A DNA stretch of 64,000 bases from CAZYVD01 sp964651045 (GCA_964651045.1 CAZYVD010000002.1:76158-140157); one strand, 5' to 3'; numbered from the stretch's first letter, positions 52,966 to 62,589 are shown. Notes: generated by a model not told the origin, from the letters alone. Numbers and translations are program-made.

Positions 52966-54366
52966 TCATCTACTTTCTTTGAGAAGGTCGTAGTATCTTT
53001 TTCTGAATCCTTTTGAATCGAATCGTCCGATTGAGCGCTCTTTAATATATCCTGGTACTGGGAACGATCTGCCTTTTGGAATCAAGAGTTGGACCCTGCC
53101 GGGAAACCATGTGGCGAATCTGTATAGTTTTGGATGTCTTATAAGGTATGCCCATAAGGCTATAAATATGCGTTCAAGGAGCATCGACTTTTTTGCTTTT
53201 ACTATCCTGTTTCTCAATTTCAGAAGATGGTTTGGAATCTCAATTTGTACCGGACAGTTTTTATAACAGGCATAACAGAGACTCGAGAGGAATGGAGCAT
53301 ATTTCCCCTCAGACAATCCGAGATACTGGGGAATCAAAACACATCCGATGGGACCCATATAGACCCATCCGTAGGCATGGCCGCCGATCTGTTGATAAAC
53401 AGGACAGATATTGAGGCATGCTCCACAGCGAATACAGAACAGAGATTCTCGGAGTTCGGGATCTTTAAGAATTTTTGATCTTCCATTATCGAGCAGTATT
53501 ACATGAACCTGGCCCGGCCCCTCTTTGAATTTATTCTGTGTCGGACCGCCTATGATATTAACATAGGTGGAACACTTCTGACCCGTTGCACTTACTGGCA
53601 GCACCTTTAAGAAGTATGGAAGCGATTTTGTAGATGGAATGACCTTCTCGATTCCCATGATTGCAACGTGTATTCTCGGCAGATAGACTGTCAGATGAGC
53701 ATTGGCCTCATTTTCGATGATGCAAAGCGCACCGGTTTCTGCTATTCCAAAGTTAACCCCTGTTATTCCCATGTCTGCAGTGAGGAAGTGACCACGAAGT
53801 CTTTTTCGTGCGATCGATAGCAGTCCTGAGGGGTCGTCCGTATAATCAACGCCGAGTTTTTCGCTGAAGAGTCTTCCGATATCCTGCCGCGACAGATGAA
53901 GTGCCGGCATTGTGAGGTGAGATGGAGTCCTTCCCTCGAGCTGTACAATATATTCACCAAGATCTGTCTCTATTGTCTCTATTCCTTCCTCAATCAATGC
54001 ACTGTTCAGATGGATTTCTTCTGTTGTGAGTGATTTTGATTTTACTACTTTTTTAACATTGTTTTCTTTTGCGATCTTCAAAACAATTCTTCTTGCCTCC
54101 TCAGAATCTATTGCCCAGTGTACCTGAAAGTTGTTCTTTTTACATTCAGATTCGAATCTAAGAAGATATCTGTCTAAGTTTTCGATAACCTCTCTTTTAT
54201 ATGAATGGTTCTTTTTACGCAAAATCTCCCAGTATGGTATCTCATCTACCAGTTTCTGCCGTTTTTCGACAGCTATAGCAGTAGCCTTTCTTACAGCGGC
54301 TCTCATGAGATCGTTCTGTAGAGATTGTTTAACATATTTTTTGATTCTCAGCGGTGTTGTTTTCAT
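52966..54366 (-). CDS. lutB: LutB/YkgF-like iron-sulfur LUD protein
   Basis: 466 residues, the usual LutB length. The LUD domain has KKVVKSKSLTTEEIHLN, ETDLGEYIVQLEGRTPSHLT, GVNFGIAETGALCIIENEAN and CSTYVNIIGGP. Two ferredoxin-like clusters follow: CIRCGACLNICPVY at about residues 312-325 and CYACYKNCPV at about 362-371. It transfers electrons from L-lactate in the LutABC complex. No membrane segment is evident. 31 bp separate it from lutA. Confidence 0.94.
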   Translation of the reverse strand: MKTTPLRIKKYVKQSLQNDLMRAAVRKATAIAVEKRQKLVDEIPYWEILRKKNHSYKREVIENLDRYLLRFESECKKNNFQVHWAIDSEEARRIVLKIAKENNVKKVVKSKSLTTEEIHLNSALIEEGIETIETDLGEYIVQLEGRTPSHLTMPALHLSRQDIGRLFSEKLGVDYTDDPSGLLSIARKRLRGHFLTADMGITGVNFGIAETGALCIIENEANAHLTVYLPRIHVAIMGIEKVIPSTKSLPYFLKVLPVSATGQKCSTYVNIIGGPTQNKFKEGPGQVHVILLDNGRSKILKDPELRESLFCIRCGACLNICPVYQQIGGHAYGWVYMGPIGCVLIPQYLGLSEGKYAPFLSSLCYACYKNCPVQIEIPNHLLKLRNRIVKAKKSMLLERIFIALWAYLIRHPKLYRFATWFPGRVQLLIPKGRSFPVPGYIKERSIGRFDSKGFRKRYYDLLKESR

Positions 54367-54397
54367 TAAATGCCTCTTTTCTTACACACCCATGTTC

Positions 54398-55123
54398 TTA
54401 AAGGTTCAGGCTCTTTGCCAGAAGTTCGGCTATGTGCATTGTTTTTGCCTTCATGCCGTGTTTTCTCAGATATCCTTCGATATTCATGAGGCAGCTCGAA
54501 TCTGCTCCTATACAATATTCAGCTCCAGTGGACTCAATATATTCACACTTGCGTTTTACCATCTCTATTGATAAGTCTTTGAATTTGTAAGAAAAAGTAC
54601 CACCGAATCCGCAGCATGCCTCTGAATTTTCCATTTCGACAAACTCCAGATCTTCTATTCCATGAAGAAGTTTTCGCGGCTGCGATTTAACACCGAGCTC
54701 TCGATTGAGATGGCACGAGTCGTGATAGGTTACTCTGTGAGCAAACCTGCCGCCGAGACTTTCTACCCCGTAAACATCAACAAGAAATTCGGTAAATTCA
54801 AATATCCTGTTTTTAAGATTTTCGAGATTCTTTCGTGCTCTGTCGTTAATAGGCAGCTGGTCGTAAAAGACCCTTATCATGGCAACACAAGAACCGGATG
54901 GTGCGACTACAAATTCCTTATCTTTGAAGATTTCGATGAATCGTTCTGCAGCAGGGATTATCTCTTCCCAGTAGCCCGAATTGAAGGCAGGCTGCCCGCA
55001 GCATGTCTGGTTTTCGACATATTCAACATCTATGTTTAGATGTTTGAAAATTTTCACCATGGATATTCCAGGTTCAGGAAAGAGATGTTCTGTAAGACAT
55101 GGGATAAAAAGTGATACTTTCAA
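54398..55123 (-). CDS. lutA: LutA/YkgE-like CCG-domain oxidoreductase subunit
   Basis: 241 residues from a TTG start with AAAGG 7 bp upstream. Two CCG cysteine-rich domains are visible: TCCGQPAFNSGYWEE at about residues 41-55 and EACCGFGGTFSYKF at about 163-176, with HDSCHLNRELG between them. This is the LutA/YkgE arrangement; CCG domains bind a noncubane FeS cluster in heterodisulfide-reductase-like enzymes. The complete LutABC set can oxidise L-lactate to pyruvate. Confidence 0.93.
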   Translation of the reverse strand: MKVSLFIPCLTEHLFPEPGISMVKIFKHLNIDVEYVENQTCCGQPAFNSGYWEEIIPAAERFIEIFKDKEFVVAPSGSCVAMIRVFYDQLPINDRARKNLENLKNRIFEFTEFLVDVYGVESLGGRFAHRVTYHDSCHLNRELGVKSQPRKLLHGIEDLEFVEMENSEACCGFGGTFSYKFKDLSIEMVKRKCEYIESTGAEYCIGADSSCLMNIEGYLRKHGMKAKTMHIAELLAKSLNL

Positions 55124-55142
55124 TTTTCAACCTTTCATGTTT

Positions 55143-56948
55143 CTATCCATAAAGAGGACCAAAATTACTGCATGCTCTATAATCTGCACCTTCGGGATCA
55201 GAGGTACCAAAACTACTCCACACACTTGGCCTGAGGATTCGATCAGAGGGAACATTGTGCATATTTACAGGAATTCTCAGTATTGAGGCCAGTGTGATCA
55301 GGAGGTCTCCTATATGGCCATAGCAGATAGCACCGTGATTTGCCCCCCAGTTGGCCATGACAGAATAGACATCTTTAAAACTACCCTTACCTGTAAGCAC
55401 GGGAGCAAACCATGTTGATGGCCAGGTGGGACTTGTTCTTTTATTTAACTTTTTATATACATCCTTAGGAAGATCGACCGTATATCCTTCTGCAATCTGA
55501 AGTACAGGCCCAAGATTCTTTACAATGTTGACTCTCGACATTGTAACAGGCATTCCTCCCCTTGTGAGGAATTGAGTCGAGAATCCACCTCCCCTGAAAT
55601 AGTCCACCTCTGCAGCGCACCATCTTGTTGCCTCAAGACATTTCCTCACCTCATCCGGCTGAATTTCCCAGTAAGGTTTTATTACCGGATTTCCATCTCT
55701 TTGTTGCTGGCCAGTACCATCCAGTGCTGCCGGCCCTGAATTTATTAAATGAATTATTCCATTCTCTCCCATTCCCTTTAATGTGTATCCAGTCACTCGT
55801 TTGACAGCCTCTGGGCTCCAGTAAGTTCTGACGTCAGAGAAGATCTGTGCAGTGCCTGTGACCAGATGCCCAAATAGCATTGCAACCCCGTTGAGACTGT
55901 CGTTTTCTGTGGCAATTATGAATGGCTGGCGTATGCCTGTCCAGTCAAACGAGGAGTTTAATATTGCCTCCAGAAAGTCACCATTTGGATAAAAGTCGGT
56001 CCACTGTCGCTGTCCCTGAAATCCTGCTGCTATGGCATTGTGTCCCATCGATTCTTCTTCCCAGCCCATCTCTTTCAATATTGGATTGCCTATCATGAGG
56101 TCTCTAACAATAATAGCCATTTTAACAACAGTCTCCCACTGGCGATCCTTATCCTTTCGGGAGTACTGTTTTTCTGGAGGGTTTATATCTTCTCCTTCTA
56201 TGCAGTTTTCTTTTACCCAGTTTATTGCTTTTTTATATTCTTCTTTATCATAAATCTGATTTTCTATTCTGCGAATCAGTTCACTCATATCAACATATTC
56301 GTTTCGCATTCCAAGATAATCCTGGAAAAAGTGATCATCCACAATAGATCCTGCAATTCCCATGGAAACCGATCCAATCGAAAGGTAAGATTTGCCTCTC
56401 ATTTCGGCCACTGCAAGAGCTGCTCGTGTAAATCTGATGAGTTTTTCTTTAACATCATCAGGAATCGTTTCATCATCTGCGTCCTGTACATGTCGACCAT
56501 ATATTGAAAAGGCAGGAAGCCCTTTCTGGTTGTATCCAGCCATGGCAGCGGCGAGGTATACAGCACCCGGCCTTTCGGTGCCGTTGAATCCCCAGACGGC
56601 TTTTGGCACTAGAGGGTCAGAATCCATTACTTCTGTACCATAACACCAGCATGGAGTAACGGTAAGAGAAACTCCGACTCCCTCACGCATAAATTTTTCC
56701 GCACAATCGGCTGCCTCTGCAACTCCTCCAATGCAGGTGTCGGCTATTACACATTCTACAGCGAGTCCGCATGAATAACGAAGATTTTCACTCAAAAATC
56801 GGGCAGCTTTTTTCGCCATTTTCATTGTCTGGTTCTCCAGAGCCTCTCGAACACCTTTTCTGCGTCCATCGATAACAGGACGAATACCGATTTTTGGCAG
56901 TGAACCATGAAGACGATTTGACGGTCTGTGTGTTTCTATTTCTTTCAT
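55143..56948 (-). CDS. fucI: L-fucose isomerase
   Basis: 601 residues, close to E. coli FucI. Diagnostic stretches are PKIGIRPVIDGRRKGVRE, TPCWCYGTEVMD, GFQGQRQWTDFYPNGDF, ATENDSLNGVAMLFGHL and TAQIFSDVRTYWSP. The Glu, Asp and His metal ligands expected of the family are in the AGFQGQRQW-adjacent, ATENDSLNG and NHGAICYGH regions. It interconverts L-fucose and L-fuculose (and D-arabinose and D-ribulose in some enzymes). The gene lies between the double aldolase (55-bp gap) and lutA (19-bp gap). Confidence 0.96.
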   Translation of the reverse strand: MKEIETHRPSNRLHGSLPKIGIRPVIDGRRKGVREALENQTMKMAKKAARFLSENLRYSCGLAVECVIADTCIGGVAEAADCAEKFMREGVGVSLTVTPCWCYGTEVMDSDPLVPKAVWGFNGTERPGAVYLAAAMAGYNQKGLPAFSIYGRHVQDADDETIPDDVKEKLIRFTRAALAVAEMRGKSYLSIGSVSMGIAGSIVDDHFFQDYLGMRNEYVDMSELIRRIENQIYDKEEYKKAINWVKENCIEGEDINPPEKQYSRKDKDRQWETVVKMAIIVRDLMIGNPILKEMGWEEESMGHNAIAAGFQGQRQWTDFYPNGDFLEAILNSSFDWTGIRQPFIIATENDSLNGVAMLFGHLVTGTAQIFSDVRTYWSPEAVKRVTGYTLKGMGENGIIHLINSGPAALDGTGQQQRDGNPVIKPYWEIQPDEVRKCLEATRWCAAEVDYFRGGGFSTQFLTRGGMPVTMSRVNIVKNLGPVLQIAEGYTVDLPKDVYKKLNKRTSPTWPSTWFAPVLTGKGSFKDVYSVMANWGANHGAICYGHIGDLLITLASILRIPVNMHNVPSDRILRPSVWSSFGTSDPEGADYRACSNFGPLYG

Positions 56949-57003
56949 GGGCCTTCTCCGATGATGATTTTATGTTTCTTAGTTTAATGATTTATTTTGA
57001 AAA

Positions 57004-58428
57004 TTAGAAATCATTTTTCTGCTCCTGTTCAAAGAATTTCAGTGGCGTTCCATCCGATATCTTTTCATTGATGAATGCCTCTATTCTAAAACGTGCAATT
57101 CTCTCTACTGATGAGGCATTGTGTGCCGCCTGCTCTAATGTTGTACTTCCTGCAGAGATTACTCCATATCCTGATACAATGCAGCATCCCTTATGCCATC
57201 TGAGCATGTTTAGTATTGGGTTGTCATCACTCATATTGGTGATATGGTAGATGTCAACAAGACCAACTCTTGGATTAAGATATTTGGCTTCTGCATCAAT
57301 TGGTATGATTACCGGGTGATTATCGGGTTTGTATGGAATCGAGTGTTTTTCTCCCAGCAGGGAATCGACTCCATATTTTTCTGCCATGACAGCCATGCCT
57401 TCTGCAGTGGCGAGCGGGCTCGTAGTTATCATGCATGTGTTAAGATGAGTGTGTTGATATATTAATTTATGAATTCTAATATCCAATGAATCATTTTTTT
57501 GGAATGTGATTTTTGAACGAATTAGAGGGAATTTAAAATCCTCGGGTACAGCCGATGTTGGACAGTATATCATCTCGTCTGAAGAGACCTTTTGGCTCAT
57601 TGAGCCAGTTCCAAATGTTCCAAGTTGATGATTGTAGTTGTAGTTGAGTCTCTGGGAGAAATCATCTATAATTGTTTCATCTTTAACTTCACATATTGAA
57701 AAATTGATATCATCAAATAGATGAGGCCTGAATGAATATGGAGCATTCTTATTGCTTGTCATTATACTTTTTTGCAATTTAGCAGTATCTACACCCCTTC
57801 TTCTCAATGTAATTGATAGTTTTGCACTGTTTTCCAGTAGGCTCATTAGATAGAGCGCTTCTTCTGGTGATTTTCCGCATGCAAAGGAGCCGTGTCCGCG
57901 TACGATCGTTACCTTATCTTTTGTTAGATATTTAGGGATTCTCTCTTCCATTTCTGCAGAACCAACAGGCTGTAGGTAGCTGCCCACTCTAACACTGCCG
58001 AGAGCAAAGTGTCCATAGAGATCTACTGGATGGAAGATAAACTCTTCTCTTCCCTTATTATCTGTTCCGACAAATTGGAGGAAGAGTTGTTTTTCTCTGG
58101 TGTCGAACGATATGAATGTAGTATAGAGATAGTGTGCGTGAACAACCGAATTTACTTCAGGAAGGCTTAATACCTTCCGATGTATGGTGGATTCTGTTGA
58201 TCCTCTGGCATCACCCCAGCTGATGTCTGAGAATTTAAGCGGTACAATATCTTGGGGTATTAAACAGCCGCATTGAGCTCCGGTTGAAGTTATGAAGAAA
58301 AGATCGCGGTCTTGAGGATGCCTCATAGAGAGGTTGCCGCTGTGTGTATTGTTGCCTTCAACCCTGTCAATGGCTGCCCCAACCCGCCGCAGTCGCTGAT
58401 ATATTTGTTCGATTATTTTGTCAGACAC
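57004..58428 (-). CDS. Double-domain class II aldolase (fuculose/rhamnulose-phosphate aldolase candidate), second half degenerate
   Basis: 474 residues from GTG 58428, about twice the usual FucA/RhaD size. The first half (about 1-215) is a class II aldolase/adducin domain: EGNNTHSGNLSMRHP, then STESTIHRKVLS, SVVHAHYLYTTF (the HxH zinc pair) and VRGHGSFACGKS (third His). The second half (about 290-455) keeps the fold pattern, for example HLNTCMITTSPLATAEGMAVM and CIVSGYGVISAGSTTLEQAAH, but lacks HxH and the third His, so it is probably non-catalytic. Between isomerase and oxidoreductase genes it is the best candidate to split L-fuculose 1-phosphate. Confidence 0.85.
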   Translation of the reverse strand: MSDKIIEQIYQRLRRVGAAIDRVEGNNTHSGNLSMRHPQDRDLFFITSTGAQCGCLIPQDIVPLKFSDISWGDARGSTESTIHRKVLSLPEVNSVVHAHYLYTTFISFDTREKQLFLQFVGTDNKGREEFIFHPVDLYGHFALGSVRVGSYLQPVGSAEMEERIPKYLTKDKVTIVRGHGSFACGKSPEEALYLMSLLENSAKLSITLRRRGVDTAKLQKSIMTSNKNAPYSFRPHLFDDINFSICEVKDETIIDDFSQRLNYNYNHQLGTFGTGSMSQKVSSDEMIYCPTSAVPEDFKFPLIRSKITFQKNDSLDIRIHKLIYQHTHLNTCMITTSPLATAEGMAVMAEKYGVDSLLGEKHSIPYKPDNHPVIIPIDAEAKYLNPRVGLVDIYHITNMSDDNPILNMLRWHKGCCIVSGYGVISAGSTTLEQAAHNASSVERIARFRIEAFINEKISDGTPLKFFEQEQKNDF

Positions 58429-58484
58429 TTTAGTAATTATCCTTTTGATCTCTTAGCTTTCTTTGCTCTTGCCCATTAAAACTG

Positions 58485-60509
58485 TCATATTAGTGATATG
58501 CCATCTATAAGTTTATCGAGTTTAAGTTCTTTTAAGGTTTCCTGTGTTGGTCTTCCATGATCATCCCAACCCATTGACCTGTAGTACTCTATATGCATCT
58601 TGTGGAAGCCATCTCTATCACAACTCAATCTTCCTTCATTTGTATCGATCTGCTCATTATAGAATCTATCTGGAAGCCAATCATCCCTGTCTGTGAATCC
58701 GCAGAGATAGTTGAAAGTTCTTTCAAGAGTAATTGTGCGTCTTGCAATTTCTTTTAGTGTGCCCGAATCGTGATTATCCCCGGTTACACCATTTACAAGT
58801 GCGGCATATTCATCAAGTTCCAGAGAAAATGAGCCATATGTGCATGCTCCGATTATGTCCATGACCGTATTTTTCAGAGTTGCATTTTTCGATATAAGTG
58901 CAGTACCTTCGATTCTGTGAGCAGGCCACTCTCCATATCCTGCACAATAGGCGTGAGGTGCGGTATATCCACCTTCAAGATGACAGCCGCCCCTGTTGTT
59001 CATTTCATAACACAAGGCCTGGCTGAACGATGTTCTTGGATCATAGGCAGGAAGTTCAAGTTTTTTTACGCTCATTGAAAGTTCAGGATGACCGTAACGA
59101 CTGCAGAATCTGTATGAACCCTGAGCCAAATATCTCCCTATGTCCTCACAATTTCCAATGAGGTCGATTATTGGGATAAGAATTTCTGGCTTCCCAAATC
59201 CGGGTTTACCATATTTTGCAGTGAAATTTTCTGTCTCCTTTAATAACAGTTTTTCAGGATCTATTAACTTTTCTTTTTTGCTGACAAGAGTATAAAGTTC
59301 AAAAAAGGAAGCAATTGTTCCACCCAGTGATATTGTGTCGAGACCATACCTGTTTGCTAAATAGCTTGCCTGAGTTATGAGAGAAAGATCATATATTGAT
59401 AAATTTGCACCAAGAAGAGTGACAGATTCAAATTCGGGACCTTCACCCTTGTCTATTATTCTGCCTTTTTCATCGATAATAGTGGTTTCTCTTTTGCATG
59501 CAATGGGACAGTTAAAGCAAGAGCTCTTTTTAACTCTGATTCGTTTTTCTCCTGATTTTGCATTCTTGTAGTGGCTTCGAAGAGCTTCTCCGCTTATCCG
59601 ATTGATATTTTCTGGAGTGTGATTTGTATCCTTCATATTATTATGAATGAGCTGTTTGTAGTTGTTAACCATACCAAGTATGCCCAGGGATCCCATTGCG
59701 GAGAGGATTCCATAATTCTCCTCCCTTCTTGTAAATTTACCCATGTCCAGTTTCATCTTAATATGATACATAGCGCTCTTTTTATTCTTAAGATCAAAGC
59801 TTTCTGGATGAGCCACTGGAATTGTTGTCCCCGGTTCAGAGACTGCACAGATTGCCAGAAGGTTCTTTGATCCCCATACGGCTCCCCCGCCTCCCCTTCC
59901 CAGAGCCTTACCTTTGTCCACCATTACTGATGAGAAAAGCACCTTATTTTTACCACCCTTCCCGATTGCAAGAACCTGTGCCCTTTTGCCATAGTTTTCC
60001 TTAAGAAAATTTATGGTTTCTGTAGCATCGAGTCGTGCAAGAGAGGATCCATCCCTTATGCTGATTTCGGTCGGTGATATCAAAATGTAAACGGGCTTTG
60101 GTGACCTGCCTGTTATCACTACTGCATCAAAACCATTTTTCTTGAATTCCACTGCCCATTTGCCTCCACCGTTTGAGCTGCCGTAACCCCCTGTAAAAGG
60201 GGATTTGAAATTCATATGAATTCTTCCGCTTGTTGGCATGCGTGTACCAGTTGTAGGAGATGTTGAAAGTATTATTACATTATTCTCTGAAAGGGGATCG
60301 ACCTCTATAAATGCATTTTTATAATTTCCATTTCTGGTCAATGACGCAAAATGTTTAAACAGAAGAGCAATGCCAATCCCTCTTCCACCAAAGAAGAGTC
60401 TGGCGATTCTGAGATCGAGCGGTTCTGTTTTGATATTTTTATTGGTAAGATCTATACTCAGAATTTTACCTGTATATCCACAGGGAAATTTATCAACTTT
60501 TTCTATCAT
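58485..60509 (-). CDS. Aldehyde:ferredoxin oxidoreductase (tungsten/molybdenum AOR family)
   Basis: 674 residues from ATG 60509; an adjacent TTG is in frame. AOR-family signatures are GYTGKILSIDLTN, FFGGRGIGIALLF, PTSGRIHMNFKSPFTGGYG, KGKALGRGGGGAVWGSKNL and PELSMSVKKLELPAYDPR. The 4Fe-4S ligands are CFNCPIAC (about residue 329) and a distal Cys in IIGACTYGSF (about 553). The enzyme oxidises aldehydes to acids with ferredoxin and a tungstopterin. In this operon the obvious substrate is L-lactaldehyde from the aldolase. Stop and start with the fucosidase gene overlap by one base (TGATG). Confidence 0.92.
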   Translation of the reverse strand: MIEKVDKFPCGYTGKILSIDLTNKNIKTEPLDLRIARLFFGGRGIGIALLFKHFASLTRNGNYKNAFIEVDPLSENNVIILSTSPTTGTRMPTSGRIHMNFKSPFTGGYGSSNGGGKWAVEFKKNGFDAVVITGRSPKPVYILISPTEISIRDGSSLARLDATETINFLKENYGKRAQVLAIGKGGKNKVLFSSVMVDKGKALGRGGGGAVWGSKNLLAICAVSEPGTTIPVAHPESFDLKNKKSAMYHIKMKLDMGKFTRREENYGILSAMGSLGILGMVNNYKQLIHNNMKDTNHTPENINRISGEALRSHYKNAKSGEKRIRVKKSSCFNCPIACKRETTIIDEKGRIIDKGEGPEFESVTLLGANLSIYDLSLITQASYLANRYGLDTISLGGTIASFFELYTLVSKKEKLIDPEKLLLKETENFTAKYGKPGFGKPEILIPIIDLIGNCEDIGRYLAQGSYRFCSRYGHPELSMSVKKLELPAYDPRTSFSQALCYEMNNRGGCHLEGGYTAPHAYCAGYGEWPAHRIEGTALISKNATLKNTVMDIIGACTYGSFSLELDEYAALVNGVTGDNHDSGTLKEIARRTITLERTFNYLCGFTDRDDWLPDRFYNEQIDTNEGRLSCDRDGFHKMHIEYYRSMGWDDHGRPTQETLKELKLDKLIDGISLI

Positions 60510-62554
60510 CAAATTTTTATATATAGCATCTTATTTGAAACTTTTTGTTTTGGAACTCCTCTTCCTCTGAAACTGACAAAGAGATCATCCCCTCCTGTTT
60601 TTTCAAAGAATGTTACTCGAATACTATGAAACCCTTTAGCCAGCGGGATCACTCCCTCTTCTTCATGCATTCCATGCAGTCCGTCATTGTCTACTACCAG
60701 TTCATTGTCTATGTATAGACGGCTGCCGTCGTCGGAATCTGTATAGAATGAGTAGACACCATCCTCTGGAATCAGAATATAACCTTCATACATGAATCCA
60801 AAATGTTCTGTTTGATTTTTAGGTGAGAGGTTAAAGTTAGATAAATGGCCGCTTTTAACAGGTTTTAATTTATTAAAATCTGGAAGCCTGTTCCAATCAC
60901 CTTCATAATAGGAATAACTGATGCCATTAACTGGATTGCTGACATCTACTGCAGGATGAGGTTTGACCTTTCGGAATATCTTTTTTACAGTCTTGCTTAC
61001 TGGTTTTCCATCTCTAAAGCAGCGAGCCGATACTGTTGTTGTATTGGTTATCCGGATCGGGCCCGTGATTTCAGCAGATCGAGCATCCGGATCATTTCCA
61101 TCCAGTGTATATCTTATAGTCACATTATCACGATCGGAGCTTATTGATATTTCAAGCTCATTAACAAACTGATCAAAGTCGGATGATATATCTGGAGGAG
61201 TATTAATGTCGGGTTTTCCCTTTATATCGAGTACTACCACACTGTTAATCCTGTATGGAGCCTTTTCAGGAACATCGATTATAATAGTGTCGTTTTTTAC
61301 TGTCGTGGAAAGAGGTGTTTTTTTAGGATCTGTAATTAGATAAGCCTTTTTTGGTTTGTTGAATATTCCTGGGACAATAAGTTTTCCATTGACAGGCCAG
61401 TCAAACACATGAAGATAGAGTCGTGTTCCGCCGGTTATATGTTTTCTTGTGCATCTTCCCCATTTTAGATGTTTAAATGGACTGGCCTCTGCTCCATAGA
61501 TAGACTCACCATTTAACCTCATCCATTTTCCTATGGCCTTGAGGCGATCTATGCTTTGCTGTGGAAATGTACCATCCGATTTTGGCCCCACATTTAAGAG
61601 AAAGTTGCCTCCTTTGGATGCAATGTCAACCAATTTATGAATAAGCTCTTCAGCAGATTTCCAGTTGTTGTCGTGTTTGTTGTACCCCCAATGGTCATTC
61701 ATTGTCATACAGGTTTCCCAATCGACACCTGGGAGGCCTGTGGCAGGTATCTGTTGTTCGGGTGTTCCGAAGTCTCCGGCATATTCTCCTTTTTTGGTGA
61801 GGCCCTCCATTCCCGATCTTCCGGCACCAACACGGTTGTTGATAATTATGTCCGGCTGGAGGGATCGTACATAATTGTACAGATCACGGCCATACTTGCT
61901 GTTCCATGTACTCTCCCATTCACCATCGAACCAAAGCACGCCGATTTTTCCATAATTTGAGGTAAGTTCTTTCAACTGATTTTTCATATATGCAATATAT
62001 CTGTTAAAGTCTGCACCTTTTGTGGAGCGGTCTGTTTCCCATCTGCGGCGAGGCAGGTAATCGGGATGATGCCAGTCCATTATCGAATAATACCAGCAGA
62101 TTTTGATGTTTTCACGTCTGCAAGCATCTGCAAGTTCTTTTAATATGTCTCTCTTGAAAGGCGTGGACATTATATCGAATTCTGTATACTTGGAATCAAA
62201 GAGGCAGAATCCATCATGATGTTTCGAAGTGATGACTATATATTTCATGCCTGCTTCTTTAGCTGTTCTGACCCATTCGTCTGCATTGAATCTGATTGGA
62301 TTGAATTTATTAACAAACTTTTCATACTCTTTGAGAGGAATCTGTGCACTGTTTCTGATCCATTCTGCGTGACGCGTCTCTCCTTTCCATTCACCTGCAG
62401 GTATTGAATAGAGCCCCCAGTGTATAAACATACCGAAACGTGCCTGACGCCACCACCTCATGCGGGTATCGTGATCGTTTGTTGAACAGAAGAGAATGAG
62501 GAGTAGGGGCATCAATATTAATAAAAACATTGTTCCTTTTTTTCCAAGTTTCAC
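60509..62554 (-). CDS. GH29 alpha-L-fucosidase with chitobiase-like and PA14 C-terminal domains
   Basis: 681 residues from GTG 62554 with AGGAG upstream and an N-terminal export signal. The catalytic GH29 domain (about 30-350) has RFGMFIHWGLYSIPAGEWKG, ITSKHHDGFCLFDSKYTEFD, and the nucleophile Asp in VLWFDGEWEST at about residue 210. A C-terminal chitobiase-like domain (about 440-540) shows VTIRYTLDGNDPDARSAEI, and a PA14 carbohydrate-binding domain (about 545-675) shows FYTDSDDGSRLYIDNELVV. It removes alpha-L-fucose from glycans outside the cytoplasm. First gene of the deoxysugar operon. Confidence 0.94.
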   Translation of the reverse strand: MKLGKKGTMFLLILMPLLLILFCSTNDHDTRMRWWRQARFGMFIHWGLYSIPAGEWKGETRHAEWIRNSAQIPLKEYEKFVNKFNPIRFNADEWVRTAKEAGMKYIVITSKHHDGFCLFDSKYTEFDIMSTPFKRDILKELADACRRENIKICWYYSIMDWHHPDYLPRRRWETDRSTKGADFNRYIAYMKNQLKELTSNYGKIGVLWFDGEWESTWNSKYGRDLYNYVRSLQPDIIINNRVGAGRSGMEGLTKKGEYAGDFGTPEQQIPATGLPGVDWETCMTMNDHWGYNKHDNNWKSAEELIHKLVDIASKGGNFLLNVGPKSDGTFPQQSIDRLKAIGKWMRLNGESIYGAEASPFKHLKWGRCTRKHITGGTRLYLHVFDWPVNGKLIVPGIFNKPKKAYLITDPKKTPLSTTVKNDTIIIDVPEKAPYRINSVVVLDIKGKPDINTPPDISSDFDQFVNELEISISSDRDNVTIRYTLDGNDPDARSAEITGPIRITNTTTVSARCFRDGKPVSKTVKKIFRKVKPHPAVDVSNPVNGISYSYYEGDWNRLPDFNKLKPVKSGHLSNFNLSPKNQTEHFGFMYEGYILIPEDGVYSFYTDSDDGSRLYIDNELVVDNDGLHGMHEEEGVIPLAKGFHSIRVTFFEKTGGDDLFVSFRGRGVPKQKVSNKMLYIKI

Positions 62555-62589
62555 TGCTGTTTTCTCCTTGTTTATTAAAAGATTGATAT

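Noticed and set aside
60509..62554. Lipoprotein assignment for the GH29 fucosidase
   Set aside because: A Cys lies after the hydrophobic N-terminal segment, but Phe before it does not fit a lipobox; a plain signal peptide or anchor is more likely.
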